From NCBI GenBank assembly GCA_031761875.1, contig CP134492.1, positions 2,170,001 through 2,234,000 on the forward strand: DNA of 64,000 nucleotides, given 5' to 3'. Source of the stretch: Bacillaceae bacterium IKA-2. Lineage in GTDB: Bacteria; Bacillota; Bacilli; Bacillales; Anaerobacillaceae. The translations under genes and the position numbers were made by a program. The notes under the pieces are model-generated. The model saw nothing but the letters and a program-made list of their open reading frames with translations. It had not been told where the DNA came from and did no database searches. Each line of letters begins with the position of its first letter. The first letter of the stretch is position 1. This document shows, piece after piece, positions 24,436 to 33,400 of the stretch.

Positions 24436-24687
24436 TTAAAAATACTTCCTATAAAGTTCTTGGCGCAGTCTTCCGCTCAGTTGGGCATATATCCTTGTTG
24501 TTTCACTTTTTTCATGACCAAGTAAACTTTGAATGACATCAATTGGAGCTCCATTATTTAATAAATGAGTCGCAAAACTGTGCCGAAGTTGATGAGGGTG
24601 TATCATTTTATTAATACCAGCACGATTTGAAATGCGTTTGATAATAGCAACATAAATCCCTCCAATATAAGTTCTTATATAAAGGAA
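24436..24687 (-). pseudogene. C-terminal fragment of a tyrosine recombinase/integrase
   Basis: On the minus strand 84 codons read FLYIRTYIGGIYVAIIKRIS and continue into HPHQLRHSFATHLLNNG, VIQSLLGHEKSETTRIYAQL and a TAA stop at 24436. These are the second and third catalytic patches (His-x-x-Arg, His, Tyr) of a XerC/XerD- or integrase-type recombinase. An in-frame stop at 24688 and lack of the N-terminal domain show it is a truncated remnant. It lies inside a cassette repeat and opposes the array genes. It could be a relic of the array's own integrase, but the fragment alone cannot show that. Confidence 0.85.
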
Positions 24688-24730
24688 TTATTGACTAATT
24701 TATCGAAAGGGATAACTTATAACCGATATT

Positions 24731-24751
24731 TCATTAACTGGCAGTTTAGTA
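24731..24751 (+). repeat. Cassette repeat unit 3, right half
   Basis: TCATTAAC-TGGCAG-TTTAGTA, the 3' half of the unit whose 5' half is at 24371; the recombinase remnant lies between them. Confidence 0.7.
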
Positions 24752-24771
24752 AAATAAAGAGGGGGAAAGTT

Positions 24772-25290
24772 GTGAAGAAAATCATAATTATAATGCTTGT
24801 TTCCATTGTTCTTGTTATAAGTTTTTGGGGATTATTTAACTATATAAGCCACGAAGGTGAATTTACAAAGTTGGGTCATGCGTCTTTAGCAATAGAAGGA
24901 TTTGAGGACGGTCATGCATATTATTTCGGTTATCCTTTTAGATGGGAAGGTATCGGTAATCCAACGATTGAAAAGGTAGAATTTATAAAAATTGATGGAA
25001 CAGATGTAGCAAAGGATGATGATGAGATTCGTATCGAACCTTTTATATCAAGTTCAAAGCGTATTGGAATTCTCGATGAAGTATACGTCATTGAAGAGGG
25101 GTTAGTTAATGATTTAGTTGAAGTTAAAGGTTTTCAAGTAGACAGAGACTTTAATCTCGTATTGCGTGTAGAATTGGATGTTATTAATTCAAATAATGAT
25201 ATAAATTCGTTAAAAATTACGTATAAAAAATATGGAGTAACACAATATCAATACGTTCCATTCGATGATGGAGTTGTAACTGAACAATAA
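24772..25290 (+). CDS. Hypothetical membrane-anchored protein (array gene 3)
   Basis: A 172-residue protein with an N-terminal signal anchor (about residues 2-25) and a beta-rich extracytoplasmic domain. No family recognised. The frame is open upstream to 24691, but GTG 24772 is preferred: GAGGGGG lies 9 bp before it and the hydrophobic anchor starts right after. It follows the right half of unit 3 and precedes unit 4. Confidence 0.65.
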   Translation: MKKIIIIMLVSIVLVISFWGLFNYISHEGEFTKLGHASLAIEGFEDGHAYYFGYPFRWEGIGNPTIEKVEFIKIDGTDVAKDDDEIRIEPFISSSKRIGILDEVYVIEEGLVNDLVEVKGFQVDRDFNLVLRVELDVINSNNDINSLKITYKKYGVTQYQYVPFDDGVVTEQ

Positions 25291-25298
25291 GGATTTTT

Positions 25299-25327
25299 TA
25301 CTAACGGGGGCTTATCTGCAATAAGGA
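25299..25327 (+). repeat. Cassette repeat unit 4 (left half only)
   Basis: TACTAAC-GGGGGC-TTAT. No TGGCAG half follows before the next gene. Confidence 0.6.
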
Positions 25328-25365
25328 ATATGGTTTTTTGCGAGATATATGAGGGGGTAATTAGA

Positions 25366-25548
25366 TTGCAAAATAAATTAAGAAAATCATCAACAGATAA
25401 GTCCATATCTGGGGTTTGCGGAGGTATAGCTGAATTTTTCGGTATATCTTCTTTTGCAGTAAGACTCATATTTATTTTTTTACCTGGTAATATATTCATA
25501 TATATAATTCTTGCTAACACGATTACTGATAGTCCTCCGTCATTGTAA
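25366..25548 (+). CDS. PspC domain protein (array gene 4)
   Basis: A 60-residue PspC-domain protein: the KSISGVCGGIAEFFGIS motif near the N-terminus followed by one hydrophobic segment. PspC proteins are membrane-associated and act in envelope stress in other bacteria. TTG 25366 is chosen because GAGGGGG lies 8 bp upstream and the conserved domain starts nearby. Length is normal for stand-alone PspC proteins of Bacillus. Confidence 0.85.
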   Translation: MQNKLRKSSTDKSISGVCGGIAEFFGISSFAVRLIFIFLPGNIFIYIILANTITDSPPSL

Positions 25549-25618
25549 ACATTAAATGGCGTTTCTGAAATACTTAGTTTAGTGAAGAACAATGGTAGGA
25601 CTTTGTGAATAAATCTAC

Positions 25619-25697
25619 TTAAACAAACGGGGGCTTGAGTGGAATAGGGAGTTGGTGACAGTTTACTGTTCTTATTCAAGTAAATGGCAGATTACTT
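25619..25697 (+). repeat. Cassette repeat unit 5 (complete, split by group II intron)
   Basis: Left half TTAAACAAAC-GGGGGC, internal GGAATAG ... CTTATTC pairing, right half AAGTAAA-TGGCAG-ATTACTT. The group II intron starts immediately after ATTACTT. Confidence 0.75.
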
Positions 25698-26449
25698 GTG
25701 CGAAACGTTTCTACCCCAAATTGAGAATGGACACATTACTCAGGTAAAAGGTAGACAATTCCGTTGGAATTGAAGGATTATATCGAAGAGTCAAATGATT
25801 GAGTAACGTCTTGAAGGGCTCTCTCTGAGTCGAGTAGCACTAGATTTAGTAAGAATGAACGTGTTATAAGCTCGGCAAAAAGGCGTAAGAATTTACCGTA
25901 CCAGTATGGCTGACGAAAACCTACCCGCGGGGGTGGTGTAAATCATGATGCTTGAGTTGAATGAATACGGTGAGAATGCTTAATTATCCTAAAATAATAG
26001 GGTAAGCTGACGAACTTCTGAATGTACGGGTCTACACCTGCAATACATAGAAATGTGTATATCACCAAATTGTGAGGTTAGCAGTGGATGAGTAAGACTA
26101 AGTAATATGAAAATCCATAATATGTTACAGGCATATAATCGGCTAACAGGCTTACAGGAAGCACCTAAGTTCATCCGATAATAGATATAATTCAACGTTG
26201 TAAGCTGATAACGTGGAGGGCTTACTCCCTAAGAAGCGTTGAAAAGGAAAATACTAGTGAGAATAGCTAGTGTATAACTAATCTTTGTATCAGTGAAAGT
26301 GGTGGCACAGTACCAATGAAACGTCTAATCCACATGGAGGGACAGCCACTAGACTAATGAGAACATTCAACCATGTTAGACAGTTCTTTATCGATTAATA
26401 AGGTTCTTGTAAGACTAATAGAGGTTCAACTCCCAAGGGAGTCACCGAC

Positions 26450-28264
26450 TTGTTAAAACGGAAGAAACTGAGACACAATGAGTATTACGATATGCAACAT
26501 TGTTTTGATAATTTATATGCTCAAAGTGTTGATGGTCAAAATTTCTATGACTTAATGAAACTAATTAGTTCGAATGAAAATATACGTCTTGCTTATCGAA
26601 ACATCAAAGGAAATACTGGGAGTAAAACCGCAGGTTCAGATGGATTAACCATCGAAGATGTGAAAGATTTGTCCGTGGAAGAAGTAATTGAAAAGGTTCA
26701 ACAGATGCTTGGTTCATATGAACCGCAAAAAGTTAGGCGTGTGTTCATACCAAAAGCGAATGGCAAAGTGAGACCATTAGGAATTCCGTCTATATGGGAT
26801 AGAATTTTCCAACAGTGTCTTTTACAAGTGTTGGAACCAATTTGCGAAGCGAAATTCCATAAGCATAGTTATGGCTTTAGACCGAATAGAAGCACTCATC
26901 ATGCGAAAGCTAGATTTGAATTTTTGATTAATCTAACTGGACTTCATCACTGTGTTGACGTTGATATTAAAGGATTTTTTGAGAATGTTAACCATAGTAA
27001 ACTACTTAAACAAATTTGGTCGCTAGGAATAAGAGATAAAGCATTACTTTCAATTATCTCAAGGCTTTTAAAAGCCGAAATTGAAGGCGAGGGCATTCCA
27101 GCTACTGGCGCGGCGCAAGGTGGCGTCATTTCACCGCTTTTATCTAACGTTGTTCTCAATGAACTGGATTGGTGGGTAAGTGACCAATGGGAAACATATA
27201 AAAGTAGCTTTAATTATAAATTTCGTGGCGGTATGCACAAGGTGCTTAAGCAATCAGATTTAAAAGAATGCTATATCATAAGATACGCTGATGACCTTAA
27301 AATATTATGCCGCACTCGGTCACAAGCGATTAGAATGAACTACGCTGTAAAGGATTTTCTGAAAACTAGATTACATCTTGAGACAAGCGAAGAAAAATCA
27401 AAGGTCGTGAACCTAAAGAAGAATTCGTCAGAATTCCTTGGATTTGCGATTCGCGCCGTAAGAAAAGGTAAAACAAAGATGGGTTTTGTAGCCCAGTCAA
27501 ATATGACAAAGAAAGCAAAATCGAATGCTTTTATAAAAATTAAAGAAGCAGTTAAAGCCATTCAGAAGAAACCTTGTATAGCGTCAGTCTGGCATTATAA
27601 TTCAGTCGTAATGGGTATTCAAAATTACTATGCAGCAGCCACACAAATCACAAATAATCTTAGCGAGTTGACCTCCTCCCTTAGCAAGTCTTTATATAAT
27701 CGACTAAAAGATTTTAGAACAGAAGCGGATTATTCTGACATGACCAGTACGCTACAAAAACGCTACAAGGGATATGAACCGAAATATTACAAGATACGGA
27801 GCATGGTGTTTGTCCCTATTTATGCCCAACGGCATAAAACGAACCTAGGTTTTTCTCAAGAAACATGTAACTATACTGTCAAAGGCAGAGAAAAGATACA
27901 CAAAAACCTAAAAGCGATTAGTAAAAATGTGCTAAGTTATGTCATGAAGAATTTCATTCCAAATCGAACGATTGAGTATAACGATAATCGCATTAGCAAG
28001 TTCATTGCCCAATATGGAAGATGTGCGGTTTCAGGAGTTGAACTTGGTTTAAATGATTGGCACTGTCATCATAAAAATCCCTATCGCCTTCCAAAGGATG
28101 ATAGATATTCAAACTTGATAATTCTTCATGAAGCGTCTTACCAACTTGTACATCTAAAAGATAACGATAAAATAAGAGCGTTACTTGATAGTTTACAATT
28201 AAACAATAAGCAAATACAAAAGGTAAATGAACTTCGAAAACAATGCAAAAATGACTCTATTTGA
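26450..28264 (+). CDS. ltrA: Group II intron maturase/reverse transcriptase
   Basis: A 604-residue intron-encoded protein. Reverse transcriptase blocks are evident, including IPSIWDRIFQQCLLQVLEP, SYGFRPNRSTHHA, GAAQGGVISPLLSN and the catalytic YADD near residues 279-282. The maturase (X) domain follows, and an HNH endonuclease domain closes the protein at about 523-550 (GRCAVSGVELG ... HCHHKNP). The endonuclease domain argues against group IIC. TTG at 26450 is the likely start, with GGGAG upstream. It splices and mobilises the surrounding intron. Confidence 0.95.
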   Translation: MLKRKKLRHNEYYDMQHCFDNLYAQSVDGQNFYDLMKLISSNENIRLAYRNIKGNTGSKTAGSDGLTIEDVKDLSVEEVIEKVQQMLGSYEPQKVRRVFIPKANGKVRPLGIPSIWDRIFQQCLLQVLEPICEAKFHKHSYGFRPNRSTHHAKARFEFLINLTGLHHCVDVDIKGFFENVNHSKLLKQIWSLGIRDKALLSIISRLLKAEIEGEGIPATGAAQGGVISPLLSNVVLNELDWWVSDQWETYKSSFNYKFRGGMHKVLKQSDLKECYIIRYADDLKILCRTRSQAIRMNYAVKDFLKTRLHLETSEEKSKVVNLKKNSSEFLGFAIRAVRKGKTKMGFVAQSNMTKKAKSNAFIKIKEAVKAIQKKPCIASVWHYNSVVMGIQNYYAAATQITNNLSELTSSLSKSLYNRLKDFRTEADYSDMTSTLQKRYKGYEPKYYKIRSMVFVPIYAQRHKTNLGFSQETCNYTVKGREKIHKNLKAISKNVLSYVMKNFIPNRTIEYNDNRISKFIAQYGRCAVSGVELGLNDWHCHHKNPYRLPKDDRYSNLIILHEASYQLVHLKDNDKIRALLDSLQLNNKQIQKVNELRKQCKNDSI

Positions 28265-28323
28265 TTTTAGGAATTTAATTTCGCTTTATTAAAAAATAGA
28301 ATTGAATGAATTGGATTAGTTGG

Positions 28324-28358
28324 AACGCCGTATGCGGTGAAAGTCGCATGTACGGTGT
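28324..28358 (+). ncRNA. Group II intron domain V
   Basis: The sequence GCCGTATGCGGTGAAAGTCG followed by CATGTACGGT forms the conserved domain V hairpin (GCCGTATG / CATGTACGGT with a GAAA-containing upper loop), the catalytic core of the intron ribozyme. Confidence 0.9.
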
Positions 28359-28455
28359 GAACGAGGGGAAAAGGGGGCGATAACTTTCAAACCCTTACCT
28401 ATTCGTATAAATAAGAATTAAACAGAAAAATTGTTTAGTGTGGGGAGGGTTAGTT

Positions 28456-28830
28456 TTGAAAAAAAGAAATATTCTGTACGCTTTGGTGATATTAACTTTA
28501 TTGTTTATTACTTTTGAATGGATTGGCATTACAAATTTTAAAGCGGAAATAATACACAATGCAACGGCTTCTTCGGGGTTAGTTACAAATAAAGAAGTTG
28601 ATGAAAACTTTATCTATTATATTTATCTCAATATTTTAGATGAAAAAAATAAAGGTACGAAAGAAATAAGAATAGTTGTGCCATCAGAAAACCTGTGGAA
28701 TTTAATTGAATTAGAAAGAACTTATTTTGTTGTTTATCAATGGGATAATGATGAAACTCCTCAATTGGAACAGATAATGATTAACGACGAATTTAAAGAA
28801 ATATATTCTGATAAATTGACTTTAAATTAA
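28456..28830 (+). CDS. Hypothetical membrane-anchored protein (array gene 5)
   Basis: A 124-residue protein with an N-terminal signal anchor (KKRNILYALVILTLLFITFEWIG) in two short pieces and a soluble remainder with alternating charged and aromatic residues. No family recognised. TTG 28456 is used because GGGGAGGG lies 8 bp upstream. It is the first gene downstream of the group II intron and is followed by cassette unit 6. Confidence 0.6.
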   Translation: MKKRNILYALVILTLLFITFEWIGITNFKAEIIHNATASSGLVTNKEVDENFIYYIYLNILDEKNKGTKEIRIVVPSENLWNLIELERTYFVVYQWDNDETPQLEQIMINDEFKEIYSDKLTLN

Positions 28831-28838
28831 AATTAGCA

Positions 28839-28906
28839 TTGTTGAATTAACTGGTGCTTTTCTGGAACAAATAAGAACGCTTATTTTACTATTTGGCAGT
28901 TTAATG
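28839..28906 (+). repeat. Cassette repeat unit 6 (complete)
   Basis: Left half GAATTAAC-TGGTGC, GGAACAA, hairpin AATAAG-AACG-CTTATT, right half TGGCAG-TTTAATG. The most compact complete unit, 68 bp. Confidence 0.75.
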
Positions 28907-28935
28907 AAAAAATAAAAAGAATTGGAGTGGTAGTT

Positions 28936-29403
28936 TTGAAGAGGTTTCTTATAGCAATATACATTTGTAGTTTACTCATTGTTACAGCTTGTGGAAATGA
29001 AAAACAAGATAGTATTGGTATTGTAGAGTTTGAATTAATCCCAAATGAAACTGATATTATAGCAATTCATGTTGGTGGTGTTGATGAAGATGGTGTATCG
29101 ACAGATAAAACAAATATAACAATTGAAGAAAAACAGAAAATAAAAAAAGTATTAGATTTAATAGGCGATATCAAAGTTATACCAATAGAAAAACAAGATG
29201 TTTTAGACCAAGAATTACATAAAGCTATTGGTTACAATTTATTTTTTATTGAAGATTTCAATTCACAAAAACATTCGAGTTTATGGTTATTAAGCGATGG
29301 TGAAACGATAATTATTCCTACTTGGGAAAAACAGTATTATATAAAAACTGATGCTGAGAGTTTATACCAAGAAATATTAGACTTATTAGAGCTTCAATAT
29401 TAG
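28936..29403 (+). CDS. Putative lipoprotein (array gene 6)
   Basis: A 155-residue secreted lipoprotein: signal peptide KRFLIAIYICSLLIVTACGN with lipobox VTAC (Cys19), then an acidic soluble domain with no recognised family. TTG 28936 is chosen (GGAG 9 bp upstream; signal peptide begins at once). Flanked by cassette units 6 and 7. Confidence 0.7.
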   Translation: MKRFLIAIYICSLLIVTACGNEKQDSIGIVEFELIPNETDIIAIHVGGVDEDGVSTDKTNITIEEKQKIKKVLDLIGDIKVIPIEKQDVLDQELHKAIGYNLFFIEDFNSQKHSSLWLLSDGETIIIPTWEKQYYIKTDAESLYQEILDLLELQY

Positions 29404-29408
29404 TTGCT

Positions 29409-29490
29409 TTTCAGTAACGGGGGCATTAGTTTAGGAGCTGTTGCAATCGCAGTTCCTATTGTTGTTGAAGTAACGAGCAGTTTAGTGAAA
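29409..29490 (+). repeat. Cassette repeat unit 7 (complete)
   Basis: Left half TTCAGTAAC-GGGGGC-ATTAGT, central hairpin TAGGAGCTG / CAGTTCCTA, then TTGTTGAAGTAAC-GAGCAG-TTTAGTG. 82 bp; the best example of the whole layout. Confidence 0.8.
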
Positions 29491-29598
29491 TTATCCGAGG
29501 TAAAGAAGAGAAGAGTTCAACAAGGTTTTTCATTAGTTAGTTCACATTCGTAGCATTAAGTGAAACAAAGATTGTTTATATTTTATTGGAGGTTAAAA

Positions 29599-29916
29599 AT
29601 GAAGAAAATTATATTCTATATACCAGCTATTATTTTTGCAATTCTTTATGGAGTGGTAGCAATTAGCAATATTGGAGCTATTTCGCCTATTGTTGTAGTT
29701 TGGTTAGCCTTGTTCTTTTTTAGTGGTTTTATTCTAAATAAAAATGTCTTTTGGGGTAGTTTATTAGGAACATTACCTGCAATTCATTTAATTTATATGG
29801 GAACACAAGAAACAGGGCAAATTATCAATGAAATACCAATAGGAATTGTTATCTTAATTTTTTATATCATTTGTGGATATTTTGTCTATAGAAATAATAA
29901 AAAAAGCAAACGGTAA
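29599..29916 (+). CDS. Small membrane protein (array gene 7)
   Basis: A 105-residue protein with four hydrophobic segments (about residues 4-24, 30-47, 52-68 and 79-99) and a basic tail RNNKKSKR. No recognised family. ATG 29599 has TGGAGG 6 bp upstream; the earlier in-frame start lacks a ribosome binding site. It lies between unit 7 and IS110 copy 2. Confidence 0.65.
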   Translation: MKKIIFYIPAIIFAILYGVVAISNIGAISPIVVVWLALFFFSGFILNKNVFWGSLLGTLPAIHLIYMGTQETGQIINEIPIGIVILIFYIICGYFVYRNNKKSKR

Positions 29917-30016
29917 TTCAAAATGCTTGTTATGGGCATTATGTTTGATAATTCAGTTGTAAAACATGTTGCACATTATTCTTATTATTATATATCGAAG
30001 GTTTTGAAAGGTTGTA

Positions 30017-31806
30017 CTTAAACTCCCTCAGTGTGATAGCTATATCTCTTGAATGCTCACTCATTCGCAGGATTCCGTTCCCTTGATTTAGAAATAACGG
30101 ATAAAGACAGAGAGTATTGAAGTTTTGGCTTCGTGAGGGCAAGCTTGAATAAAGGAGGTAGATTAAACTCCATTTATTACCATATACTGCACGCGTTCCC
30201 CACACCGCCCCTGGAGGCTAACCCTCCCATTTCTCAACGGGTCTTATAAATAAGCCCTCTCATTCCTTCGTCACGCCTTTCCAAGGGGTGGAGGCCGGTT
30301 TTGCTAACTGAACGGGTCTATGCCCTTTTGTTTAAGTAATCCAGTACTCCGTGCTTTTTTGGGATCCTACGAATAAGTCAACATTCAAAAAAATGATCAT
30401 ACTTTTAAATAAATCTGTCTTAGTATTTATGCTACCACTGAAGTTAAAAGTTGTACTTTTTCTGGACTATAGTGTTCATTCTTACGTGCCATAACTACCA
30501 ATATTCTTGAAAATTTACCAATCAGTTTCATGATAGATTTCATTCTCTTCATTTTTTTGACATGAACATTGTTGTAGTGAAGTTCTTTGAACTCGAGATT
30601 GTTTACGACAAGACTCATTGTTGCTAAGTAGAGGAAACGCCTTAATCTAGACCTTCCTCGTTTAGAAATAACAATTTGTCCTTTCCACTTGCCAGAGCTC
30701 GCTTCAACTAGGTGAAGACCCGCATGACGTAGTAAAGCATTACCATGAGTGAATCCACTTAGGTCACCAGATTCGCCTAATATGCCAGCTAGTGAGATTT
30801 CACTAATCCCTTTAAGGGCAAGTAATTTCATGGCATAAGGAATTTGGTTAAGAACCTCAGTGACTTCGTTTTCAACTTTTTCAAGTTGTGTTGAAGCTAG
30901 GTCGTATTCCTCTAGTAATTGTGTTAAGTGAAATTTATACGCATCTAGTGCTTGATGGCTGCCGATAGAACGTTTAGCCAATTCAGATAGTAGACGCGCT
31001 TTCTGGAATCCCGGTTGCCTCTTCATCACGGATTTCCAACCATTAACAATTCCCTGTGGGTCTAAGCTATTCAATTCTCCGGGAGTAGGAAATAACCGAA
31101 GAGTCGCAATTGCTCCTTTACATGTCACGTTTTTGAACACTTCTCGGAGTTCAGGAAAAACGATATCTACCCAGCGGTTGATTTGGTTAACTGTACTGAC
31201 CATACGCTTAACGACAACGTCCCGGTTGGACATGAGGACTCGGAGCTTCTCGAAGGATTCCGGAGTTGGATGAACAAAGGAATAGTATCCATTCTTCACC
31301 ATATCAGCGATAACTAAGGCATCTTTAATATCACTTTTTGACTGGGTATTATCGCGATTTTCTTTATTCCTTTTGACCAAATAAGGGTTTACGGTTACAG
31401 CTTCTATGTTTTGTTTTAATAACCACCTAGACAGGTTAGTCCAGTAATGTCCTGTGGGCTCCATCCCAACAATGGTTGAATGTAAGTTGTTTTTCATTTT
31501 TAGTTTGTCGATCCATTCTTTTAATCTATTAAATCCTTCATCATTATTTTCAAAAGATAGTGGATCTCCTACAACGATGCCGCGGAAATTTACTGCACGG
31601 GCCACGTGAAGTTGTTGGGCAATATCTACACCAACAATGAGATGGCTGTCTGAAATTCTTTCAATCAATTGATTTTGTTTGTTTTGCATTTTATACTTCA
31701 TAGTAGAGCTTCCTCCTTAAGAATGATTTTGTTTTGTGTATATAATCATCTTACCGAGGGGCTCTATTTTTTTCAAACCTGAAAATTAACGCTCTACAGG
31801 AATGCT
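30017..31806 (-). mobile_element. IS110-family element, copy 2
   Basis: Identical in layout and orientation to copy 1, displaced by 8289 bp, with CT at both boundaries (30017-30018, 31805-31806). The right junction AACTGGGGGCGATAG is the left half of cassette repeat unit 8, so the element again sits in the repeat. The 408-bp region 30019-30426 repeats the candidate bridge RNA. The two copies are direct repeats that could recombine and delete the intervening cassettes. Confidence 0.87.
30427..31701 (-). CDS. IS110-family transposase (DEDD recombinase), copy 2
   Basis: 424 residues, identical to copy 1 (22138-23412): RuvC-like DEDD domain at the N-terminus, Tnp_20 domain at the C-terminus. Identity of both copies including non-coding ends indicates recent transposition within this locus. 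Confidence 0.95.
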   Translation of the reverse strand: MKYKMQNKQNQLIERISDSHLIVGVDIAQQLHVARAVNFRGIVVGDPLSFENNDEGFNRLKEWIDKLKMKNNLHSTIVGMEPTGHYWTNLSRWLLKQNIEAVTVNPYLVKRNKENRDNTQSKSDIKDALVIADMVKNGYYSFVHPTPESFEKLRVLMSNRDVVVKRMVSTVNQINRWVDIVFPELREVFKNVTCKGAIATLRLFPTPGELNSLDPQGIVNGWKSVMKRQPGFQKARLLSELAKRSIGSHQALDAYKFHLTQLLEEYDLASTQLEKVENEVTEVLNQIPYAMKLLALKGISEISLAGILGESGDLSGFTHGNALLRHAGLHLVEASSGKWKGQIVISKRGRSRLRRFLYLATMSLVVNNLEFKELHYNNVHVKKMKRMKSIMKLIGKFSRILVVMARKNEHYSPEKVQLLTSVVA

Positions 31807-31851
31807 AACTGGGGGCGATAGCGGAACAAAGCTGTCGCCTATTCAATGATA
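31805..31851 (+). repeat. Cassette repeat unit 8 (left half)
   Basis: CTAAC-TGGGGGC-GATAGCGGAACAAAG, with the hairpin GGCGATAGC / GCTGTCGCC, then TATTCAATGATAG. The left edge is formed by the IS110 insertion point. No TGGCAG half. Confidence 0.65.
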
Positions 31852-31881
31852 GAGAAGAGTTAAAAAAGGAGTGTGGTAAAG

Positions 31882-32322
31882 TTGAAGGAATTAAAAAGCG
31901 TAAAATTTGAAGATATTATTGAATGTTCGAAACTGTATGTAAATGTATTTAATAAAGAGCCTTGGAATGATGATTGGACAATAGAAACAGCAAACATAAG
32001 GTTGAAAGATATTTATAATTCCCCAAACTTTGAGGGTGTACTATACATAGAGGAAGGCGTAATAAGAGGAGCGATTTTAGGCAATTATGAACAATTTTAT
32101 GATGGTATACATTTTATTTTAAAAGAAATGTTTATATGTAATGAATTACAAGGAAAAGGGATTGGAAGTAAGATGATAGAGCAATTTGAAAAAGAATTAT
32201 TGAAAAATCAAGTAACAACTATTGTTTTATTCACTTCAAAAGGGGATAGGACTTTTAGTTTTTATTCAAAAAACGGCTTTGAAGAATTTAAAAGCATGGC
32301 AATGATGGGAAAAAAACTTTGA
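31882..32322 (+). CDS. GNAT family N-acetyltransferase (array gene 8)
   Basis: A 146-residue acetyltransferase. The acetyl-CoA loop appears as ICNELQGKGIGSKMIEQFE (Q/RxxGxG/A), followed by the usual TSKGDRTFSFYSKNGFEEF motif B region. The overall pattern resembles small-molecule acetyltransferases including aminoglycoside 6'-acetyltransferase-like ones, but the substrate cannot be told. TTG 31882 is preferred with AAGGAG 10 bp upstream. Sits between units 8 and 9. Confidence 0.88.
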   Translation: MKELKSVKFEDIIECSKLYVNVFNKEPWNDDWTIETANIRLKDIYNSPNFEGVLYIEEGVIRGAILGNYEQFYDGIHFILKEMFICNELQGKGIGSKMIEQFEKELLKNQVTTIVLFTSKGDRTFSFYSKNGFEEFKSMAMMGKKL

Positions 32323-32356
32323 AGATTATAACTTATTAACCTTTTAGATTCGTTCC

Positions 32357-32390
32357 TATTCAAGTAACGGGGGGCGTTACTGGAACAAGG
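32357..32390 (+). repeat. Cassette repeat unit 9 (left half)
   Basis: TTCAAGTAAC-GGGGGGC-GTTACTGGAACAAG. The arms AGTAAC / GTTACT are perfectly complementary. No right half before the next gene. Confidence 0.65.
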
Positions 32391-32450
32391 AGAAGACATT
32401 ATGTAACTTTTAGCGAGAAATGAACACCTGTTAAGGAAGGAGGGTTGATA

Positions 32451-32921
32451 ATGAAAATTAAAATGGTTTACCTGGCACTTTTGATTTCTTTTGTGTTGAT
32501 TGGGTGCCAAAACAATAAACTTAATCTTGAAGGCATAACCCATATAGAGGTTTATAATTGGCAGAGTAAAGAACTTCTAAAAACCATTGATGATGCTTCC
32601 TTCATTGAAAATCTTGTTACTAATTTAAATAAGGCAAACGGAGAAGAAATATCCGACACGGCAGATATTGCAATTCTGCCGTATGAAATAGTATTCAAAA
32701 ACAAGGAACAAACAATAATGGAATTAGGTTTTGACCAAATTGAAAATAAATCTCATTTTATGGATTATGAAAACAGCATTAGATACACTCTTGACATCAC
32801 CTTACCAAACATTCCACTTGCGACAACTTCTCCTATGACAAAAGAAGAAATTGAAGAAGGTAATAAAAAAGAGAAGGAATTAGAAAAGCAATACCAAGAA
32901 GCACAGAAAGACAAAAATTAG
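32451..32921 (+). CDS. Putative lipoprotein (array gene 9)
   Basis: A 156-residue lipoprotein with signal KIKMVYLALLISFVLIGCQN (lipobox LIGC, Cys19), a mixed soluble domain and a highly charged C-terminal helix (EEIEEGNKKEKELEKQYQEA). No family recognised. ATG 32451 has AAGGAGGG 8 bp upstream. Confidence 0.7.
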   Translation: MKIKMVYLALLISFVLIGCQNNKLNLEGITHIEVYNWQSKELLKTIDDASFIENLVTNLNKANGEEISDTADIAILPYEIVFKNKEQTIMELGFDQIENKSHFMDYENSIRYTLDITLPNIPLATTSPMTKEEIEEGNKKEKELEKQYQEAQKDKN

Positions 32922-32990
32922 TAATTTGAGAATAATCGTTATTTGATTTAACGCAAAATACTCCTTGGGATAAGTGAACCAAATTATATT

Positions 32991-33025
32991 GTTCTTCAAG
33001 TAACGCGGGGCGTTAGTAGAACAAT
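32991..33025 (+). repeat. Cassette repeat unit 10 (left half)
   Basis: TTCTTCAAGTAAC-GCGGGGC-GTTAGTAGAACAA. No right half before the next gene. Confidence 0.65.
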
Positions 33026-33093
33026 CGCTTCTTGTGCTAGCGGGCTGAAGTGTTGAATAATCAAAAGAAAATATAAAAATATTAAGGGGAATT

Positions 33094-33393
33094 ATGAGTA
33101 TTCAGGTTGCAATTTCTTTAAGTGTCTTTTTAATGGTCTTAATTTCAATAATCACATATTTAATAGGGAAAAGGGTGTCGAGTAGGATTATAAAATATAT
33201 TCCTGCTATTGCCACTGGGGTTGGTATAATTTTTTTCTATATCAAAATAAATTTTATCCCTTATAAAACTCACGCATATGAAACAATTAATGATATTGTC
33301 TTACTTATTTTGCTTGCTATTATTTTTGGTGTTTCACTATTAGGAGCTATAATAATCGAGGTTACTAACAGGAGAAATAGTAACTTACAATAA
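33094..33393 (+). CDS. Small membrane protein (array gene 10)
   Basis: A 99-residue protein with three hydrophobic segments (about residues 4-24, 33-50 and 64-88) and a basic tail. No family recognised. ATG 33094 has AAGGGGA upstream. Last clear gene of the array; unit 11 follows 8 bp after its stop. Confidence 0.6.
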   Translation: MSIQVAISLSVFLMVLISIITYLIGKRVSSRIIKYIPAIATGVGIIFFYIKINFIPYKTHAYETINDIVLLILLAIIFGVSLLGAIIIEVTNRRNSNLQ

Positions 33394-33400
33394 AGTCCTA

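Larger units (their letters stand above)
25698..28402 (+). mobile_element. Group II intron
   Basis: Starts GTGCG at 25698, the conserved group II 5' end, encodes a maturase in domain IV and ends with a typical domain V (28324-28358), domain VI and a CCTAT-like 3' end near 28402. A candidate EBS1, AAGTAAT at 26100-26106, is exactly complementary to the last seven exon bases ATTACTT (25691-25697), which supports the 5' boundary. The 752 bp before the maturase are the ribozyme domains I-IV, not protein coding. The 3' end is uncertain by about 10 nt. Confidence 0.9.
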
